DNA of 64,000 nucleotides, from NCBI RefSeq assembly GCF_004025535.1, contig NZ_QJRG01000033.1, positions 62,001 through 126,000 on the forward strand, in the 5' to 3' direction. Position numbers and translations under genes: made by a program. Origin of the DNA: Pseudomonas alkylphenolica. GTDB lineage: Bacteria; Pseudomonadota; Gammaproteobacteria; Pseudomonadales; Pseudomonadaceae. Below are positions 37,434-46,487 of the stretch, one piece after another (the first letter of the stretch is position 1; the number at the start of each line of letters is the position of its first letter). The notes under the pieces are model-generated. The model had not been told where the DNA came from, did no database searches, and saw only the letters and a program-made list of their open reading frames with translations.

Positions 37434-38512
37434 TGAACCAGCCTCTGCTTGTTACTGCCAGCCAGAAAGCCGGCCCGCGCTGGACTCTGGCCACCGGCGC
37501 AGTCGTCCTGCTGGTGCTGCTGGCCCTGCCACTGCTGTCGTTGCTGCCTGAGGGCCACAGCCTGCACGTCTCGGCCTACACCCTGACGCTGGTCGGCAAG
37601 ATCCTCTGCTATGCCATCGTCGCCCTGGCTCTGGACCTGGTCTGGGGCTATGCCGGGCTACTGTCGCTGGGCCACGGGCTGTTCTTTGCGCTGGGCGGCT
37701 ATGCCATGGGCATGTACCTGATGCGTGAGGCCGCCGGTGATGGCCTGCCCGCGTTCATGACTTTCCTGTCGTGGACCGAGCTGCCCTGGTACTGGGCCGG
37801 CACGCAGCATTTCGCCTGGGCCCTGTGCCTGGTGGTGCTGGCGCCGGGCCTGCTGGCCCTGGTGTTCGGCTTCTTCGCCTTCCGCTCGCGGATCAAGGGC
37901 GTGTATTTCTCGATCATGACCCAGGCGCTGACCTTCGCCGGCATGCTGCTGTTTTTTCGCAACGAGACCGGCTTTGGCGGCAACAACGGCTTCACCAACT
38001 TTCGCAGCATCCTCGGCTATGAGATCACTGCGCAAAGCACCCGGGCCGTACTGTTCCTGCTTACGGTCAGCTTGCTGGTAGCCAGCCTGTACCTGGGCTG
38101 GCGCCTGGCCCGGAGCAAGTTCGGGCGGGTGCTGACCGCGCTGCGCGATGCCGAAAACCGCCTGATGTTCTGCGGCTACGACCCACGGGGGTTCAAGCTC
38201 TTCGTCTGGGTGTTGAGCGCAGTGCTGTGTGGCCTGGCAGGGGCGCTGTATGTGCCGCAGGTGGGCATCATCAACCCCAGCGAAATGTCACCGACCAACT
38301 CGATCGAAGCCGCCGTGTGGGTCGCCCTGGGTGGGCGCGGCACCCTGATCGGCCCGTTGCTTGGCGCCGGCCTGGTCAACGGCATGAAGAGCTGGTTCAC
38401 CGTCGCCTTTCCCGAGTACTGGCTGTTCTGCCTGGGCGCGCTGTTCATCCTGGTGACCTTGTACCTGCCCAAGGGCGTGGTCGGACTGCTGAAGAAGAGG
38501 GGCGAACAATGA
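37433..38512 (+). CDS. urtC: Urea ABC transporter permease UrtC
   Basis: LivM-type permease of 359 residues with about ten helices. DLVWGYAGLLSLGHGLFFAL (about 65-84), FRSRIKGVYFSIMTQALTFA (about 149-168) and GRVLTALRDAENRLMFCGYD (about 232-251) are the family blocks. It starts at an ATG overlapping the urtB stop by one base and ends overlapping urtD by four (ATGA). It forms the membrane channel with UrtB. Confidence 0.95.
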   Translation: MNQPLLVTASQKAGPRWTLATGAVVLLVLLALPLLSLLPEGHSLHVSAYTLTLVGKILCYAIVALALDLVWGYAGLLSLGHGLFFALGGYAMGMYLMREAAGDGLPAFMTFLSWTELPWYWAGTQHFAWALCLVVLAPGLLALVFGFFAFRSRIKGVYFSIMTQALTFAGMLLFFRNETGFGGNNGFTNFRSILGYEITAQSTRAVLFLLTVSLLVASLYLGWRLARSKFGRVLTALRDAENRLMFCGYDPRGFKLFVWVLSAVLCGLAGALYVPQVGIINPSEMSPTNSIEAAVWVALGGRGTLIGPLLGAGLVNGMKSWFTVAFPEYWLFCLGALFILVTLYLPKGVVGLLKKRGEQ

Positions 38513-39369
38513 GAGCCATTCCACTGCCACCGGCCCACCCCGAGTTCATGCTCGAGCCGGTCCTCGACGCCGGCAGCGGCCGCGATGCCATCGGCCTCGG
38601 CCAGGCCCGCAGCCAGGGCCTGGATGCCCGCCACGGCACGGTACTGACCCTGGAAGACATCAGTGTCAGCTTCGACGGTTTCAAAGCCCTCAATGCCCTG
38701 AACCTGTACATCGGTGTTGGCGAGTTGCGCTGCATCATCGGCCCCAACGGCGCCGGCAAAACCACCCTGATGGATGTAATCACCGGCAAGACCCGCCCGA
38801 CTACAGGCAAGGCCTGGTTCGGCGACACCCTGGACCTGACCCGCATGAGCGAAGTGCAAATCGCCCAGGCCGGTATCGGTCGCAAGTTCCAGAAGCCAAC
38901 CGTGTTCGAGGCCTTGAGTGTGTTCGAAAACCTGGAACTTGCGCAAAAGGCCGACAAATCGGTGCTGGCCAGCCTGATTGCGCGGCTGAGCGGCGAACAG
39001 CGCGACCGCATTGACGAGGTGCTGCAGACCATTCGTCTGAGCGCTTCGGCCCAGCGTCCGGCCGGGCTGCTGTCCCACGGCCAGAAGCAGTTCCTGGAGA
39101 TCGGCATGCTGTTGATGCAAGACCCGCAACTGCTGCTGCTCGATGAGCCAGTGGCGGGTATGACCGATGCCGAAACCGAGTTCACCGCCGAGTTGTTCAA
39201 GGGTCTGGCCGGCAAGCATTCGCTGATGGTGGTCGAGCATGACATGGGCTTTGTCGGCAGCATTGCCGACCACGTGACGGTGTTACACCAGGGCAGTGTG
39301 CTGGCCGAAGGGTCGCTTGAGCAGGTGCAGGCCGACGATCGGGTGATCGAGGTTTACCTGGGGCGATGA
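38509..39369 (+). CDS. urtD: Urea ABC transporter ATP-binding protein UrtD
   Basis: ATPase of 286 residues with Walker A GPNGAGKTT (about 81-89), signature LSHGQKQFLEIG (about 188-199), Walker B LLLLDEPVAGM (about 207-217) and an H-loop VVEHDMGFV. An N-terminal extension of about 45 residues precedes the ABC domain, as in UrtD proteins. ATGA overlap with urtC indicates coupled translation. Confidence 0.95.
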   Translation: MRAIPLPPAHPEFMLEPVLDAGSGRDAIGLGQARSQGLDARHGTVLTLEDISVSFDGFKALNALNLYIGVGELRCIIGPNGAGKTTLMDVITGKTRPTTGKAWFGDTLDLTRMSEVQIAQAGIGRKFQKPTVFEALSVFENLELAQKADKSVLASLIARLSGEQRDRIDEVLQTIRLSASAQRPAGLLSHGQKQFLEIGMLLMQDPQLLLLDEPVAGMTDAETEFTAELFKGLAGKHSLMVVEHDMGFVGSIADHVTVLHQGSVLAEGSLEQVQADDRVIEVYLGR

Positions 39370-39400
39370 GGCCGGAACAGACAAACGACGGGTATCAGAC

Positions 39401-40099
39401 ATGCTGAAAATCGATGCACTTCATCAGTACTACGGCGGCAGTCACATTCTGCGCGGCCTGTCATTCGAGGCAAAGGTCGGCGAAGTGACTTGCCTGCTGG
39501 GCCGCAACGGGGTTGGCAAAACCACCTTGCTGCGCTGTTTGATGGGCCTGCTGCCCACCCGCGAAGGCAGCGTGCAATGGGAAGGCCAGACCATCACCGG
39601 CTTCAAGCCCCACCAGAGGGTGCAGGCGGGTATCGCCTACGTCCCCCAGGGCCGTGAAATCTTCCCGCGCCTGACGGTCGAGGAAAACCTGCTGATGGGC
39701 CTTTCACGGTTTAGTGCCAGCCAGGCGAAAAGTGTCCCACCGTTCATCTACGAACTGTTTCCGGTCCTGTTGCAAATGAAGCACCGCCGCGGCGGCGACC
39801 TCTCAGGGGGGCAGCAACAGCAACTGGCCATCGGCCGCGCCCTGGCCAGCCAGCCGCGCCTGCTGATCCTCGATGAACCCACCGAAGGCATACAGCCCTC
39901 GGTCATCAAGGAAATCGGCGCCGTGATCAGCAAGCTGGCCGCCCGCGGCGACATGGCCATCCTTCTGGTCGAACAGTTCTACGACTTTGCCGCCGAACTG
40001 GCCGACCAGTACCTGGTGATGTCACGGGGGGAGATTGTCCAGGCCGGGCGTGGCGAAAACATGGAGGCCGAAGGTGTGCGCGGCCTGGTAACCATTTAA
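39401..40099 (+). CDS. urtE: Urea ABC transporter ATP-binding protein UrtE
   Basis: Second ATPase, 232 residues. Walker A GRNGVGKTT (about 34-42), signature LSGGQQQQLAIGRAL (about 135-149), Walker B LLILDEPTEGIQPS (about 155-168). The TEGIQ ending distinguishes UrtE from LivF. It closes the urtABCDE operon. No urease structural genes lie downstream within the window. Confidence 0.95.
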   Translation: MLKIDALHQYYGGSHILRGLSFEAKVGEVTCLLGRNGVGKTTLLRCLMGLLPTREGSVQWEGQTITGFKPHQRVQAGIAYVPQGREIFPRLTVEENLLMGLSRFSASQAKSVPPFIYELFPVLLQMKHRRGGDLSGGQQQQLAIGRALASQPRLLILDEPTEGIQPSVIKEIGAVISKLAARGDMAILLVEQFYDFAAELADQYLVMSRGEIVQAGRGENMEAEGVRGLVTI

Positions 40100-40135
40100 T
40101 CTGGGCGACAGTTCGTACACCTTCGAGAAAACGTC

Positions 40136-40669
40136 ATGACTTACCTGATTCGTGATGCCGTACCCGCCGATCTGCCGGGTATTCGCGACATCTACAACGA
40201 CGCCGTGCTCAACACCACGGCGATCTGGAACGAGCAACCCGTTGATCTGGCCAACCGCCAGGCCTGGTTCGACGCCCGCCAGGCCCAGCGCTACCCGATT
40301 CTGGTGGCCGTGGCGGCCACGGACCCGGCGCAGGTGCTCGGCTATGCTTCATTTGGCGACTGGCGCCCCTTCGAAGGCTTTCGCCACACCGTCGAACACT
40401 CGGTGTATATCCGCAGCGATCAGCGTGGCAACGGCCTGGGGCCACTGCTGATGCAGGCGCTCATCGAACGCGCCCGCAACAGTGACAAGCACGTCATGGT
40501 TGCCGCCATTGAAAGCGGCAACGCCGCCTCGATCCGCCTGCATGAACGCCTGGGCTTTACCCTCAACGGGCAAATGCCGCAGGTGGGGGTGAAGTTTGGC
40601 CGCTGGCTGGACCTGACCTTCATGCAGTTGATCCTCAACCCCGGCGCGGCCCCAAGCGCCAAGGAGTAA
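40136..40669 (+). CDS. GNAT acetyltransferase, phosphinothricin/methionine-sulfoximine type
   Basis: A 177-residue GNAT with the signature IRDAVPADLPGIRDIYNDAV and, for acetyl-CoA binding, SVYIRSDQRGNGLGPLLMQAL (about 90-110), then GNAASIRLHERLGF (about 125-138). The whole pattern fits the PAT/MddA branch that acetylates methionine sulfoximine, methionine sulfone and phosphinothricin. In P. aeruginosa such a gene lies among the urease genes, consistent with this location near the urea transporter. Substrate not proven here. Confidence 0.87.
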   Translation: MTYLIRDAVPADLPGIRDIYNDAVLNTTAIWNEQPVDLANRQAWFDARQAQRYPILVAVAATDPAQVLGYASFGDWRPFEGFRHTVEHSVYIRSDQRGNGLGPLLMQALIERARNSDKHVMVAAIESGNAASIRLHERLGFTLNGQMPQVGVKFGRWLDLTFMQLILNPGAAPSAKE

Positions 40670-40675
40670 TGCCGA

Positions 40676-41197
40676 ATGAATGCTGCGCACCTTCATCGTG
40701 TCACGCATGAAAGCCTTGCCCACTTTCGCGACGGCCTGGTGACGTTGTTGCTGGATGCGGTTCGCCACGGTGCCTCGGTGGGATTTCTGGACGATATCGA
40801 CGCGCAGCAGGCCAACAGCTACTTCGATGAAGTGAAACAGCGCCTGAGCAGCGGCGAATTGCTGCTGTGGGTGGTCAGCAAGGATCAGGAAGTGATTGGC
40901 AGCGTGCAGTTGGGGTTGTGCCAGAAGCCCAATGGCCTGAATCGCGCCGAAGTGCAAAAGCTGTTGGTGCACAGCCAGGCGCAGCGCCACGGCCTGGGCC
41001 AACAGCTGATGCAGGTGCTGGAAGCGACAGCCCGGCAGAAACAGCGCGGCATGCTGTACCTGGACACCGAGGCCGGGTCCGGGGCCGAGGCGTTCTACCG
41101 GGCGCTGGGGTACACCAAGGCCGGTGAGATCCCGCAGTATGCCTGCAGCCCCGACGGCACCTACCGGGCGACGGCGTTGTACTACAAGCTGCTATAG
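40676..41197 (+). CDS. GNAT-family N-acetyltransferase
   Basis: A 173-residue GNAT protein, with the acetyl-CoA motif VQKLLVHSQAQRHGLGQQLM (about 89-108), then LYLDTEAGSGAEAFYRALGY. The acceptor is unknown. It begins six bases after the preceding GNAT stop, with its AAGGAG site inside that gene's end, so the two are cotranscribed. Confidence 0.88.
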   Translation: MNAAHLHRVTHESLAHFRDGLVTLLLDAVRHGASVGFLDDIDAQQANSYFDEVKQRLSSGELLLWVVSKDQEVIGSVQLGLCQKPNGLNRAEVQKLLVHSQAQRHGLGQQLMQVLEATARQKQRGMLYLDTEAGSGAEAFYRALGYTKAGEIPQYACSPDGTYRATALYYKLL

Positions 41198-41205
41198 GGT
41201 CAGCG

Positions 41206-41511
41206 TCACCCCTGCACAAACCTGCCCAGGCGCTGCTTGAGCATGCTGTTCTCGCTGCGTAGTTGCTGAACCTCCTCCAGCAACTCCAGCGCGAGCGCCA
41301 CCCCCTCCCACTCCAGTTCAAGTTCGCGCTGCAGCTTCGCCGCGCGCTTGGCCAGGACCGGAGCCTGATCGTCAAACAGCCACTCTTCCGGCGTTCGCCC
41401 GGAAGGTTCGACAATGCCGTGTTCGACGATTTCGATCACGTAGGCAGCCGGCAAATCGGCTTCCTGACAGAGGGTCTGCATGTCCAGTTGAACGACCAGG
41501 GTACTGCTCAT
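41206..41511 (-). CDS. cbpM: Chaperone modulatory protein CbpM
   Basis: A 101-residue MerR-like modulator that binds the J-domain of CbpA and inhibits it. The CbpM pattern is visible: a short helix-turn-helix-like region with VIEIVEHGIVEPSG (about 26-39), then EEWLFDD and a helical tail (about 45-97). It starts two bases after the cbpA stop, the normal cbpAM arrangement. Confidence 0.93.
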   Translation of the reverse strand: MSSTLVVQLDMQTLCQEADLPAAYVIEIVEHGIVEPSGRTPEEWLFDDQAPVLAKRAAKLQRELELEWEGVALALELLEEVQQLRSENSMLKQRLGRFVQG

Positions 41512-41513
41512 GC

Positions 41514-42464
41514 TCAGTTACTCCATTGTGTCCTCGGATTGAACGCCGCTTTTTCTGCCAGCTTGCCCCACAGTTCGCGGGTTGCGTCGTCGCTCTGGCT
41601 CGGCATCACCACTTTCAGTTGCGCATACAGATCACCGCGCTGGCCCTGTTTGTTGGCCAGCCCCATGCCCTTGACCCGCAGACGCTGACCGCTCTGGCTA
41701 TCCGGACGAATGGTCAGGTTGATCTTGCCGGTGAGGGTCGGCACCGCCACCTTGGTACCCAGTGCCGCTTCCCACGGGGCCAGCGGTACGGTAATGATCA
41801 GGTCATGACCTTCGACATCGAACAGCGGATGCGGTGCCATGCGAATGGTCAGGAACAGGTCGCCGTTGGCGCCTCCGCCGATGCCTGCCGCGCCCTGGCC
41901 CTTGAGGCGAATTTTCTCGCCGTCGGTGACGCCGGCCGGAATCTTCACGTTCAGGGTCTTGGTGGTGAAGCCGGTACGCTGGCCCGCGGCATTGTGTTGC
42001 GGCACCTGGAAGCTGATCTGCTTCGACTCGGCAGACAGGGTCTCTTCGAGGAAAATCGCCAGTTCCATTTCCACGTCCTGCCCTCGCCGACCGGCGCTGC
42101 GTTGTTGTTGGCCACGGCCGAAAGGATTGCCGTTGCCACCGCGTGAGCCGAAGATCGAGCTGAAAAAGTCGGAGAAGTCACCACCTTCAAATCCGCCGGT
42201 GTTGCGACTCTCCCAACCCGGAGGTCCCTGGAACGGGCGGCCATGCTGGCCGTATTTGCGCAACTCGTCGTATTCAGCGCGCTTTTCGGCGCTGCTGAGG
42301 ACGTCGTGGGCCTCGTTCACCTCTTTGAATTTTTCCTCGGCGTCACGCTCTTTGCTGACGTCAGGGTGATACTTGCGCGCGAGCTTGCGGTAGGCGGTCT
42401 TGATCGCCTTCTCGTCCGCAGTCGGCTCAACGCCAAGAATCTTGTAATAGTCTTTGAAGTCCAT
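41514..42464 (-). CDS. cbpA: Curved-DNA-binding protein / DnaJ-type cochaperone
   Basis: A 316-residue class B J-protein: J-domain with the HPD triad (RKYHPDVSK, about 30-38), a Gly/Phe-rich linker (about 75-118) and C-terminal substrate-binding domains (about 130-300), with no zinc-finger cysteines. It stimulates DnaK and binds DNA in E. coli. cbpM follows after two bases. A sigma-32-like promoter lies about 40 bases upstream. It is divergent from a YegD-like Hsp70 gene. Confidence 0.95.
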   Translation of the reverse strand: MDFKDYYKILGVEPTADEKAIKTAYRKLARKYHPDVSKERDAEEKFKEVNEAHDVLSSAEKRAEYDELRKYGQHGRPFQGPPGWESRNTGGFEGGDFSDFFSSIFGSRGGNGNPFGRGQQQRSAGRRGQDVEMELAIFLEETLSAESKQISFQVPQHNAAGQRTGFTTKTLNVKIPAGVTDGEKIRLKGQGAAGIGGGANGDLFLTIRMAPHPLFDVEGHDLIITVPLAPWEAALGTKVAVPTLTGKINLTIRPDSQSGQRLRVKGMGLANKQGQRGDLYAQLKVVMPSQSDDATRELWGKLAEKAAFNPRTQWSN

Positions 42465-42501
42465 CTAAGGAATCACCATAAAGTTGTTCAATGCTTCTGA
42501 A

Positions 42502-42528
42502 GATTGGGGTCAAGCATAGCCTTTCAAG
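42502..42528 (-). promoter_or_regulatory. Sigma-32-like (heat-shock) promoter of cbpA
   Basis: On the - strand CTTGAAA (42528-42522), 12 bases, then CCCCAATC (42509-42502) closely matches the sigma-32 consensus CTTGAAA-N11-14-CCCCATNT. Expected transcription start is about 30 bases before the cbpA ATG. Confidence 0.62.
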
Positions 42529-42623
42529 GTCGTCTTGGGTTTGCTGTAAAGCAGATAATCGGTCTTGATTCTGCTGGCCACTGGCATAAACTGCGCGGCC
42601 GTTTTTCCCCGGAAGTACATCCC

Positions 42624-43889
42624 ATGAGTGACGCATCCCCGGCCCGTGCCTGTGGCATCGACTTCGGCACCTCCAACTCCACCGTAGGCTGGCATCGCCC
42701 GGGCGTGGAGTCGTTGATCGCCCTGGAGGACGGCAAGATCACCTTGCCGTCGGTCGTGTTCTTCAATATCGAAGAACGCCGCCCGGTCTACGGCCGCCTG
42801 GCCCTGCACGAATACCTCGAAGGGTACGAAGGCCGGCTGATGCGCTCGCTCAAGAGCCTGCTGGGCTCCAAGCTGATCAAGCACGACACCAGCGTGCTGG
42901 GCACCGCCCTGCCGTTCAAGGACCTGCTGGGCATGTTCATCGGCGAGCTCAAGGGCCGCGCCGAAGCCAATGCCGGACGCGCGTTCGATGAAGTGGTGCT
43001 GGGCCGCCCGGTGCACTTTGTCGATGACGACCAGGCCGCCGACCAGGAAGCCCAGGACACCCTGGAAGAAGTCGCGAAGAAAATCGGCTTCAAGGAAGTC
43101 TCCTTCCAGTTCGAACCGATCGCTGCCGCCTTCGACTACGAGTCGAACATCCAGCACGAGGAGCTTGTGCTGATCGTCGACATCGGCGGGGGTACCTCGG
43201 ACTTCTCCCTGGTGCGCCTGGCACCCGAGCGCCACATGCTCGACGACCGCCATGAAGACATCCTCGCCACCGGCGGTGTGCACATCGGCGGTACCGACTT
43301 CGACAAACAATTGAGCCTGCAGGGCGTCATGCCGCTGTTCGGTTACGGCAGCCGGATGAAAAGCGGTGCCTTCATGCCGACCAGCCACCACATGAACCTC
43401 GCCACCTGGCACACCATCAACACGGTGTACTCGCAAAAATCCCAGCTGGCCCTGGGCAGCATGCGTTATGACATCGAAGACACCAATGGCATCGACCGCC
43501 TGTTCAAGCTGATCGAACAGCGCGCCGGTCACTGGCTGGCGATGGAAGTGGAAGAAACCAAGATCGAACTGACCCACGCCGACAGCCGCCTGGTCGACCT
43601 CAAGCGCGTCGAGCCGGGACTCAATGTCGAGCTGAGCCGCGCCCTGTTCGAAGAATCCATCGACAACCTGCTCGAGCGCGTGCGTGGCAGCGTCAGCGAG
43701 CTGCTAGCCAAGGCGGGTGTGGGCGTCGAACAGGTTGATACCGTGTTCTTTACCGGCGGTTCCAGCGGTATCCCGGCCTTGCGCCAGAGTGTCGCGGCCA
43801 TGCTGCCCAAGGCCCGCCATGTCGAAGGCAACATTTTCGGCAGCATCGGCAGCGGCCTGGCGATCGAGGCGCGCAAGCGTTACGGCTGA
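42624..43889 (+). CDS. yegD: YegD-like Hsp70-family chaperone protein
   Basis: A 421-residue Hsp70 relative that keeps the ATPase half: GIDFGTSNSTVGWHRP (phosphate 1, about 10-25), IVDIGGGTSDFSLVRL (phosphate 2, about 189-204) and FFTGGSSGIPALRQSV (adenosine, about 375-390). The normal substrate-binding domain is missing, and an insertion lies in the middle. Function in E. coli is unclear. The start at 42624 has GGAAG; the upstream extension is in the cbpA promoter. Divergence from cbpAM hints at a shared stress role. Confidence 0.93.
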   Translation: MSDASPARACGIDFGTSNSTVGWHRPGVESLIALEDGKITLPSVVFFNIEERRPVYGRLALHEYLEGYEGRLMRSLKSLLGSKLIKHDTSVLGTALPFKDLLGMFIGELKGRAEANAGRAFDEVVLGRPVHFVDDDQAADQEAQDTLEEVAKKIGFKEVSFQFEPIAAAFDYESNIQHEELVLIVDIGGGTSDFSLVRLAPERHMLDDRHEDILATGGVHIGGTDFDKQLSLQGVMPLFGYGSRMKSGAFMPTSHHMNLATWHTINTVYSQKSQLALGSMRYDIEDTNGIDRLFKLIEQRAGHWLAMEVEETKIELTHADSRLVDLKRVEPGLNVELSRALFEESIDNLLERVRGSVSELLAKAGVGVEQVDTVFFTGGSSGIPALRQSVAAMLPKARHVEGNIFGSIGSGLAIEARKRYG

Positions 43890-43896
43890 TTGCCAA

Positions 43897-43980
43897 GGGG
43901 GCGCTCCGCGCCCCTATCGCAGGCTTCACCTGCTCCCACAGGATTTGTTGTGCTCTTGTGGGAGCATGCGAAGCATGCGA
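43897..43980. repeat. Hairpin and degenerate REP pair between yegD and the AI-2E gene
   Basis: GGGGGCGCTCCGCGCCCC (43897-43914) forms a hairpin, followed by a minus-strand REP-like copy (43917-43940) and a degenerate plus-strand copy (43957-43980, TGTGGGAGCATGCGAAGCAT). They sit between convergent genes and probably serve as a shared transcript end. Confidence 0.65.
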
Positions 43981-43985
43981 TTGCC

Positions 43986-44993
43986 TCACACCAATTCGGC
44001 CTGACGCAACTCGCTCTTCAGGTACGCGTAATAAATCGGCCCTGCCACCACCCCCGGCAAACCAAACGCCGCCTCGCACACCAGCATCGCCAGCAGCAGC
44101 TCCCAGGACTTGGCGCTGATCTGCCCACCGACAATCCGCGCGTTGAGGAAGTACTCGACCTTGTGGATAACAATCAGATAGCCCAGCGCCGCCATGGCCA
44201 CCCAGATCGACAGCGACAGGCCGACGATGGTGATCAGGGTGTTGGACATCAGGTTGCCGATCACCGGCAGCAGGCCGAGCAGGAAGGTCAGCACGATCAG
44301 GGTCTTGGTCAGCGGCAGGTGCACCCCGAACATCGGCAACACCACTGCCAGGAAGATCCCGGTGAAGAAGGTGTTGAGCAGTGAAATCTTGATCTGCGCA
44401 AACACGATATTGCGAAACGCCTGCACCAGCAGCGCCAGGCGGTTGAACAGCGCCGCAGCCAGCGGCTTGCGCCGGGAAATGTCCGGGATGCGCTGCAAGG
44501 CGACAATCGCTCCGAGGATCATGCCGATCAACAGGGTGACAAACATGTGCGCCGCGCCCTTGCCCACCAGCTGCAACTCGCCCAGGTGCGTCTTCAACCA
44601 TTCACCGATGGCTACCTTGAACTCTGCGGCGCTGGCCGGCAGGTAGGCATCGACGAAGGGGGGCAATTGCCCACGTGCCTGATCCACCAGCAGCATGAAC
44701 TTGTCCAGCGAGGCGCCGGGGTTCTCTGCCTCATGCAGCAGGAAGCTGATGGCGCCGGCAAACAGCAGCGTCAGGGTGCTGACCACCAGGGTGCCAAGCA
44801 ATGCCACCGCCAACCAGCGCGCGCGCTGTCCGGAAATCAGGTGCTGCAGCTTCGGGGTCAGCATGTTGACCAGCTCGAACACCAGGAGGCCCGCCAGCAG
44901 GCTCGGCAACAGCTTGAGCGGCAACGCCAGCAACAGGCCGGCGAAGACAATGATCCAACTGGCCAGCTTGATCTGGCGCGGAGTAAAGGTCAT
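43986..44993 (-). CDS. AI-2E family (PerM-like) membrane transporter
   Basis: A 335-residue integral membrane protein with about eight helices, arranged as in the family: paired N-terminal helices (LASWIIVFAGLLLALPLKLL), an amphipathic soluble segment (about 85-150) and a C-terminal bundle with PLTKTLIVLTFLLGLLPVIG (about 225-244). Members include TqsA and Na+/H+ antiporter-like proteins; the transported species is unknown for this one. It is convergent with yegD. Confidence 0.88.
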   Translation of the reverse strand: MTFTPRQIKLASWIIVFAGLLLALPLKLLPSLLAGLLVFELVNMLTPKLQHLISGQRARWLAVALLGTLVVSTLTLLFAGAISFLLHEAENPGASLDKFMLLVDQARGQLPPFVDAYLPASAAEFKVAIGEWLKTHLGELQLVGKGAAHMFVTLLIGMILGAIVALQRIPDISRRKPLAAALFNRLALLVQAFRNIVFAQIKISLLNTFFTGIFLAVVLPMFGVHLPLTKTLIVLTFLLGLLPVIGNLMSNTLITIVGLSLSIWVAMAALGYLIVIHKVEYFLNARIVGGQISAKSWELLLAMLVCEAAFGLPGVVAGPIYYAYLKSELRQAELV

Positions 44994-45107
44994 ACAACCT
45001 CAAAGGGGCAACTGCAGGAAAAGGCGCAGTCTGCCAGCCTTCGCCGGGCAGGCATAGAGGCTCGGCCGCTGCATCGGTAGCGGCTACGCCAGGTCAGGTT
45101 CGGCGGG

Positions 45108-45392
45108 TCATTTTTTCTTCAGGCAATTGCTCATGAACGCGTTGCGCTCATCGCCCTTCAGCGCCTTGGTCGCGGCGTCGGCATTGCAGGTTTTCATTTT
45201 TTCCTGCTGGGGTGTCAACGGCTTGGCCTTCAGGCAATTGCTCATGAACGCATTGCGTTCATCGCCCTTTAGGGCTTTGGCAGAGGCATCGGCATTGCAG
45301 GTTTTCATTTTTTCCTGCTGCGGTGTATCTGCAAAGCTGTACGAACACATCAGCAACCCCACCATCAGCAGCGGCAAACGCAGGTGCGTCAT
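45108..45392 (-). CDS. psiF: PsiF-repeat protein
   Basis: A 94-residue secreted protein with a signal peptide (about 1-21) and two nearly identical PsiF repeats: TPQQEKMKTCNADASAKALK (about 23-42) with ERNAFMSNCLK after it, and again TPQQEKMKTCNADAATKALK (about 60-79). Each repeat carries two cysteines. E. coli PsiF is phosphate-starvation inducible; biochemical role unknown. The ATG at 45392 has GGAGAGAAGG. Confidence 0.88.
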   Translation of the reverse strand: MTHLRLPLLMVGLLMCSYSFADTPQQEKMKTCNADASAKALKGDERNAFMSNCLKAKPLTPQQEKMKTCNADAATKALKGDERNAFMSNCLKKK

Positions 45393-45523
45393 GGCCTTCT
45401 CTCCTCGTCGCCGCACCCAGTGCGCAGCTTCGACAAAAGTGTAGACAAGATTTCCTGTAGGTCGTTGGCCGGGTCAAACCTCACCTATAGCCCTGAAACC
45501 TGCGCGAAAAGTCGAATTATCGC

Positions 45524-45534
45524 TGTACGGTACA
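45524..45534. promoter_or_regulatory. Short palindrome upstream of the EamA gene
   Basis: TGTACGGTACA is a near-perfect palindrome 57 bases before the EamA start. It could be an operator; a single copy of this length is weak evidence. Confidence 0.25.
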
Positions 45535-45590
45535 ACCAACACGGAAAACCAATGGATAATGGCCGGCTGTACCTATAGAGCTTGTGTTTA

Positions 45591-46487
45591 ATGAATTATA
45601 CGTTCCCCTTGCTGGCCATCCTGATCTGGGCCGGCAACACAGTCATCACCAAGATGTCGGCCGGTGCGATCTTTCCGGCCGAAATCGGCTTCTATCGCTG
45701 GCTGCTGGCCGGCGTGCTGTTCACGCCGTTCCTGTTACGCCCGATGTTGCGCCGCTGGAGCGATATCCGCCCCAACCTGGGCAAGATTTTCATCCTCGGC
45801 GTACTGGGCATGGCGGTGTACCAGAGCCTGGCCTACTTTGCCGCTGCAATCACCAGCGCCACCAACATGGGCATCATTCTGTCGCTGATGCCGTTGATGT
45901 CGCTGGCCATGGCCATCATCAGCCTGGGACTGCGCCTGACCTACGGCGCGCTGATCGGCGCGCTAGTGTCGTTCTTCGGCGTAATGGTGGTGGTATCGGC
46001 CGGCGATCCGGCGATGTTGTTGCAACACGGCGTCAACGGTGGCGACGCGCTGATGCTGATTGCCACCCTCGCCTACGCGCTCTACAGCACCTTGCTGAAG
46101 AAATGGCAGCTGCGCCTGCCGCCCCTGCTGCTGCTTTACCTGCAAGTGCTGGTGGCGATCATTGTGTTGTTCCCACTGTTCGTGTTTTCAGAGAAAACCG
46201 GCCTGGGTAGCGGCAATATCGGCCTGGTGCTGTATGCCTGCGTGCTGGCCTCGATGGTTGCGCCACTGGTGTGGATGCAGGCGGTCAGCCGCTTGGGGCC
46301 AAGCCGCACCACGCTGTTCTTCAACCTGTTGCCGGCAGTCACCGCAGTTATTGCCGCAGTGGTACTCGACGAGCAACTGGCCCTGTACCACCTGGGTGGC
46401 GGCCTGCTGACCCTCGCCGGGGTGATTCTCGCCGAACGCTGGAAAACACCGGTTCGCCCTGCCGGTGCTACAGCCCCGCAGCCTTGA
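45591..46487 (+). CDS. EamA/DMT-family transporter
   Basis: A 298-residue drug/metabolite-type exporter with ten hydrophobic helices as two EamA repeats (about 5-140 and 150-285). YRWLLAGVLFTPF, GVLGMAVYQSLAYFAA and the C-terminal GGGLLTLAGVILAERW are typical. Substrate unknown. ATG 45591 follows an in-frame TTG at 45582; the ribosome site is weak either way. The end overlaps the lipase gene on the opposite strand by 20 bases. Confidence 0.88.
   Translation: MNYTFPLLAILIWAGNTVITKMSAGAIFPAEIGFYRWLLAGVLFTPFLLRPMLRRWSDIRPNLGKIFILGVLGMAVYQSLAYFAAAITSATNMGIILSLMPLMSLAMAIISLGLRLTYGALIGALVSFFGVMVVVSAGDPAMLLQHGVNGGDALMLIATLAYALYSTLLKKWQLRLPPLLLLYLQVLVAIIVLFPLFVFSEKTGLGSGNIGLVLYACVLASMVAPLVWMQAVSRLGPSRTTLFFNLLPAVTAVIAAVVLDEQLALYHLGGGLLTLAGVILAERWKTPVRPAGATAPQP

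Noticed and set aside
43986..44993. Quorum-signal (AI-2) exporter
   Set aside because: The family name is broad; sequence does not show what is transported.
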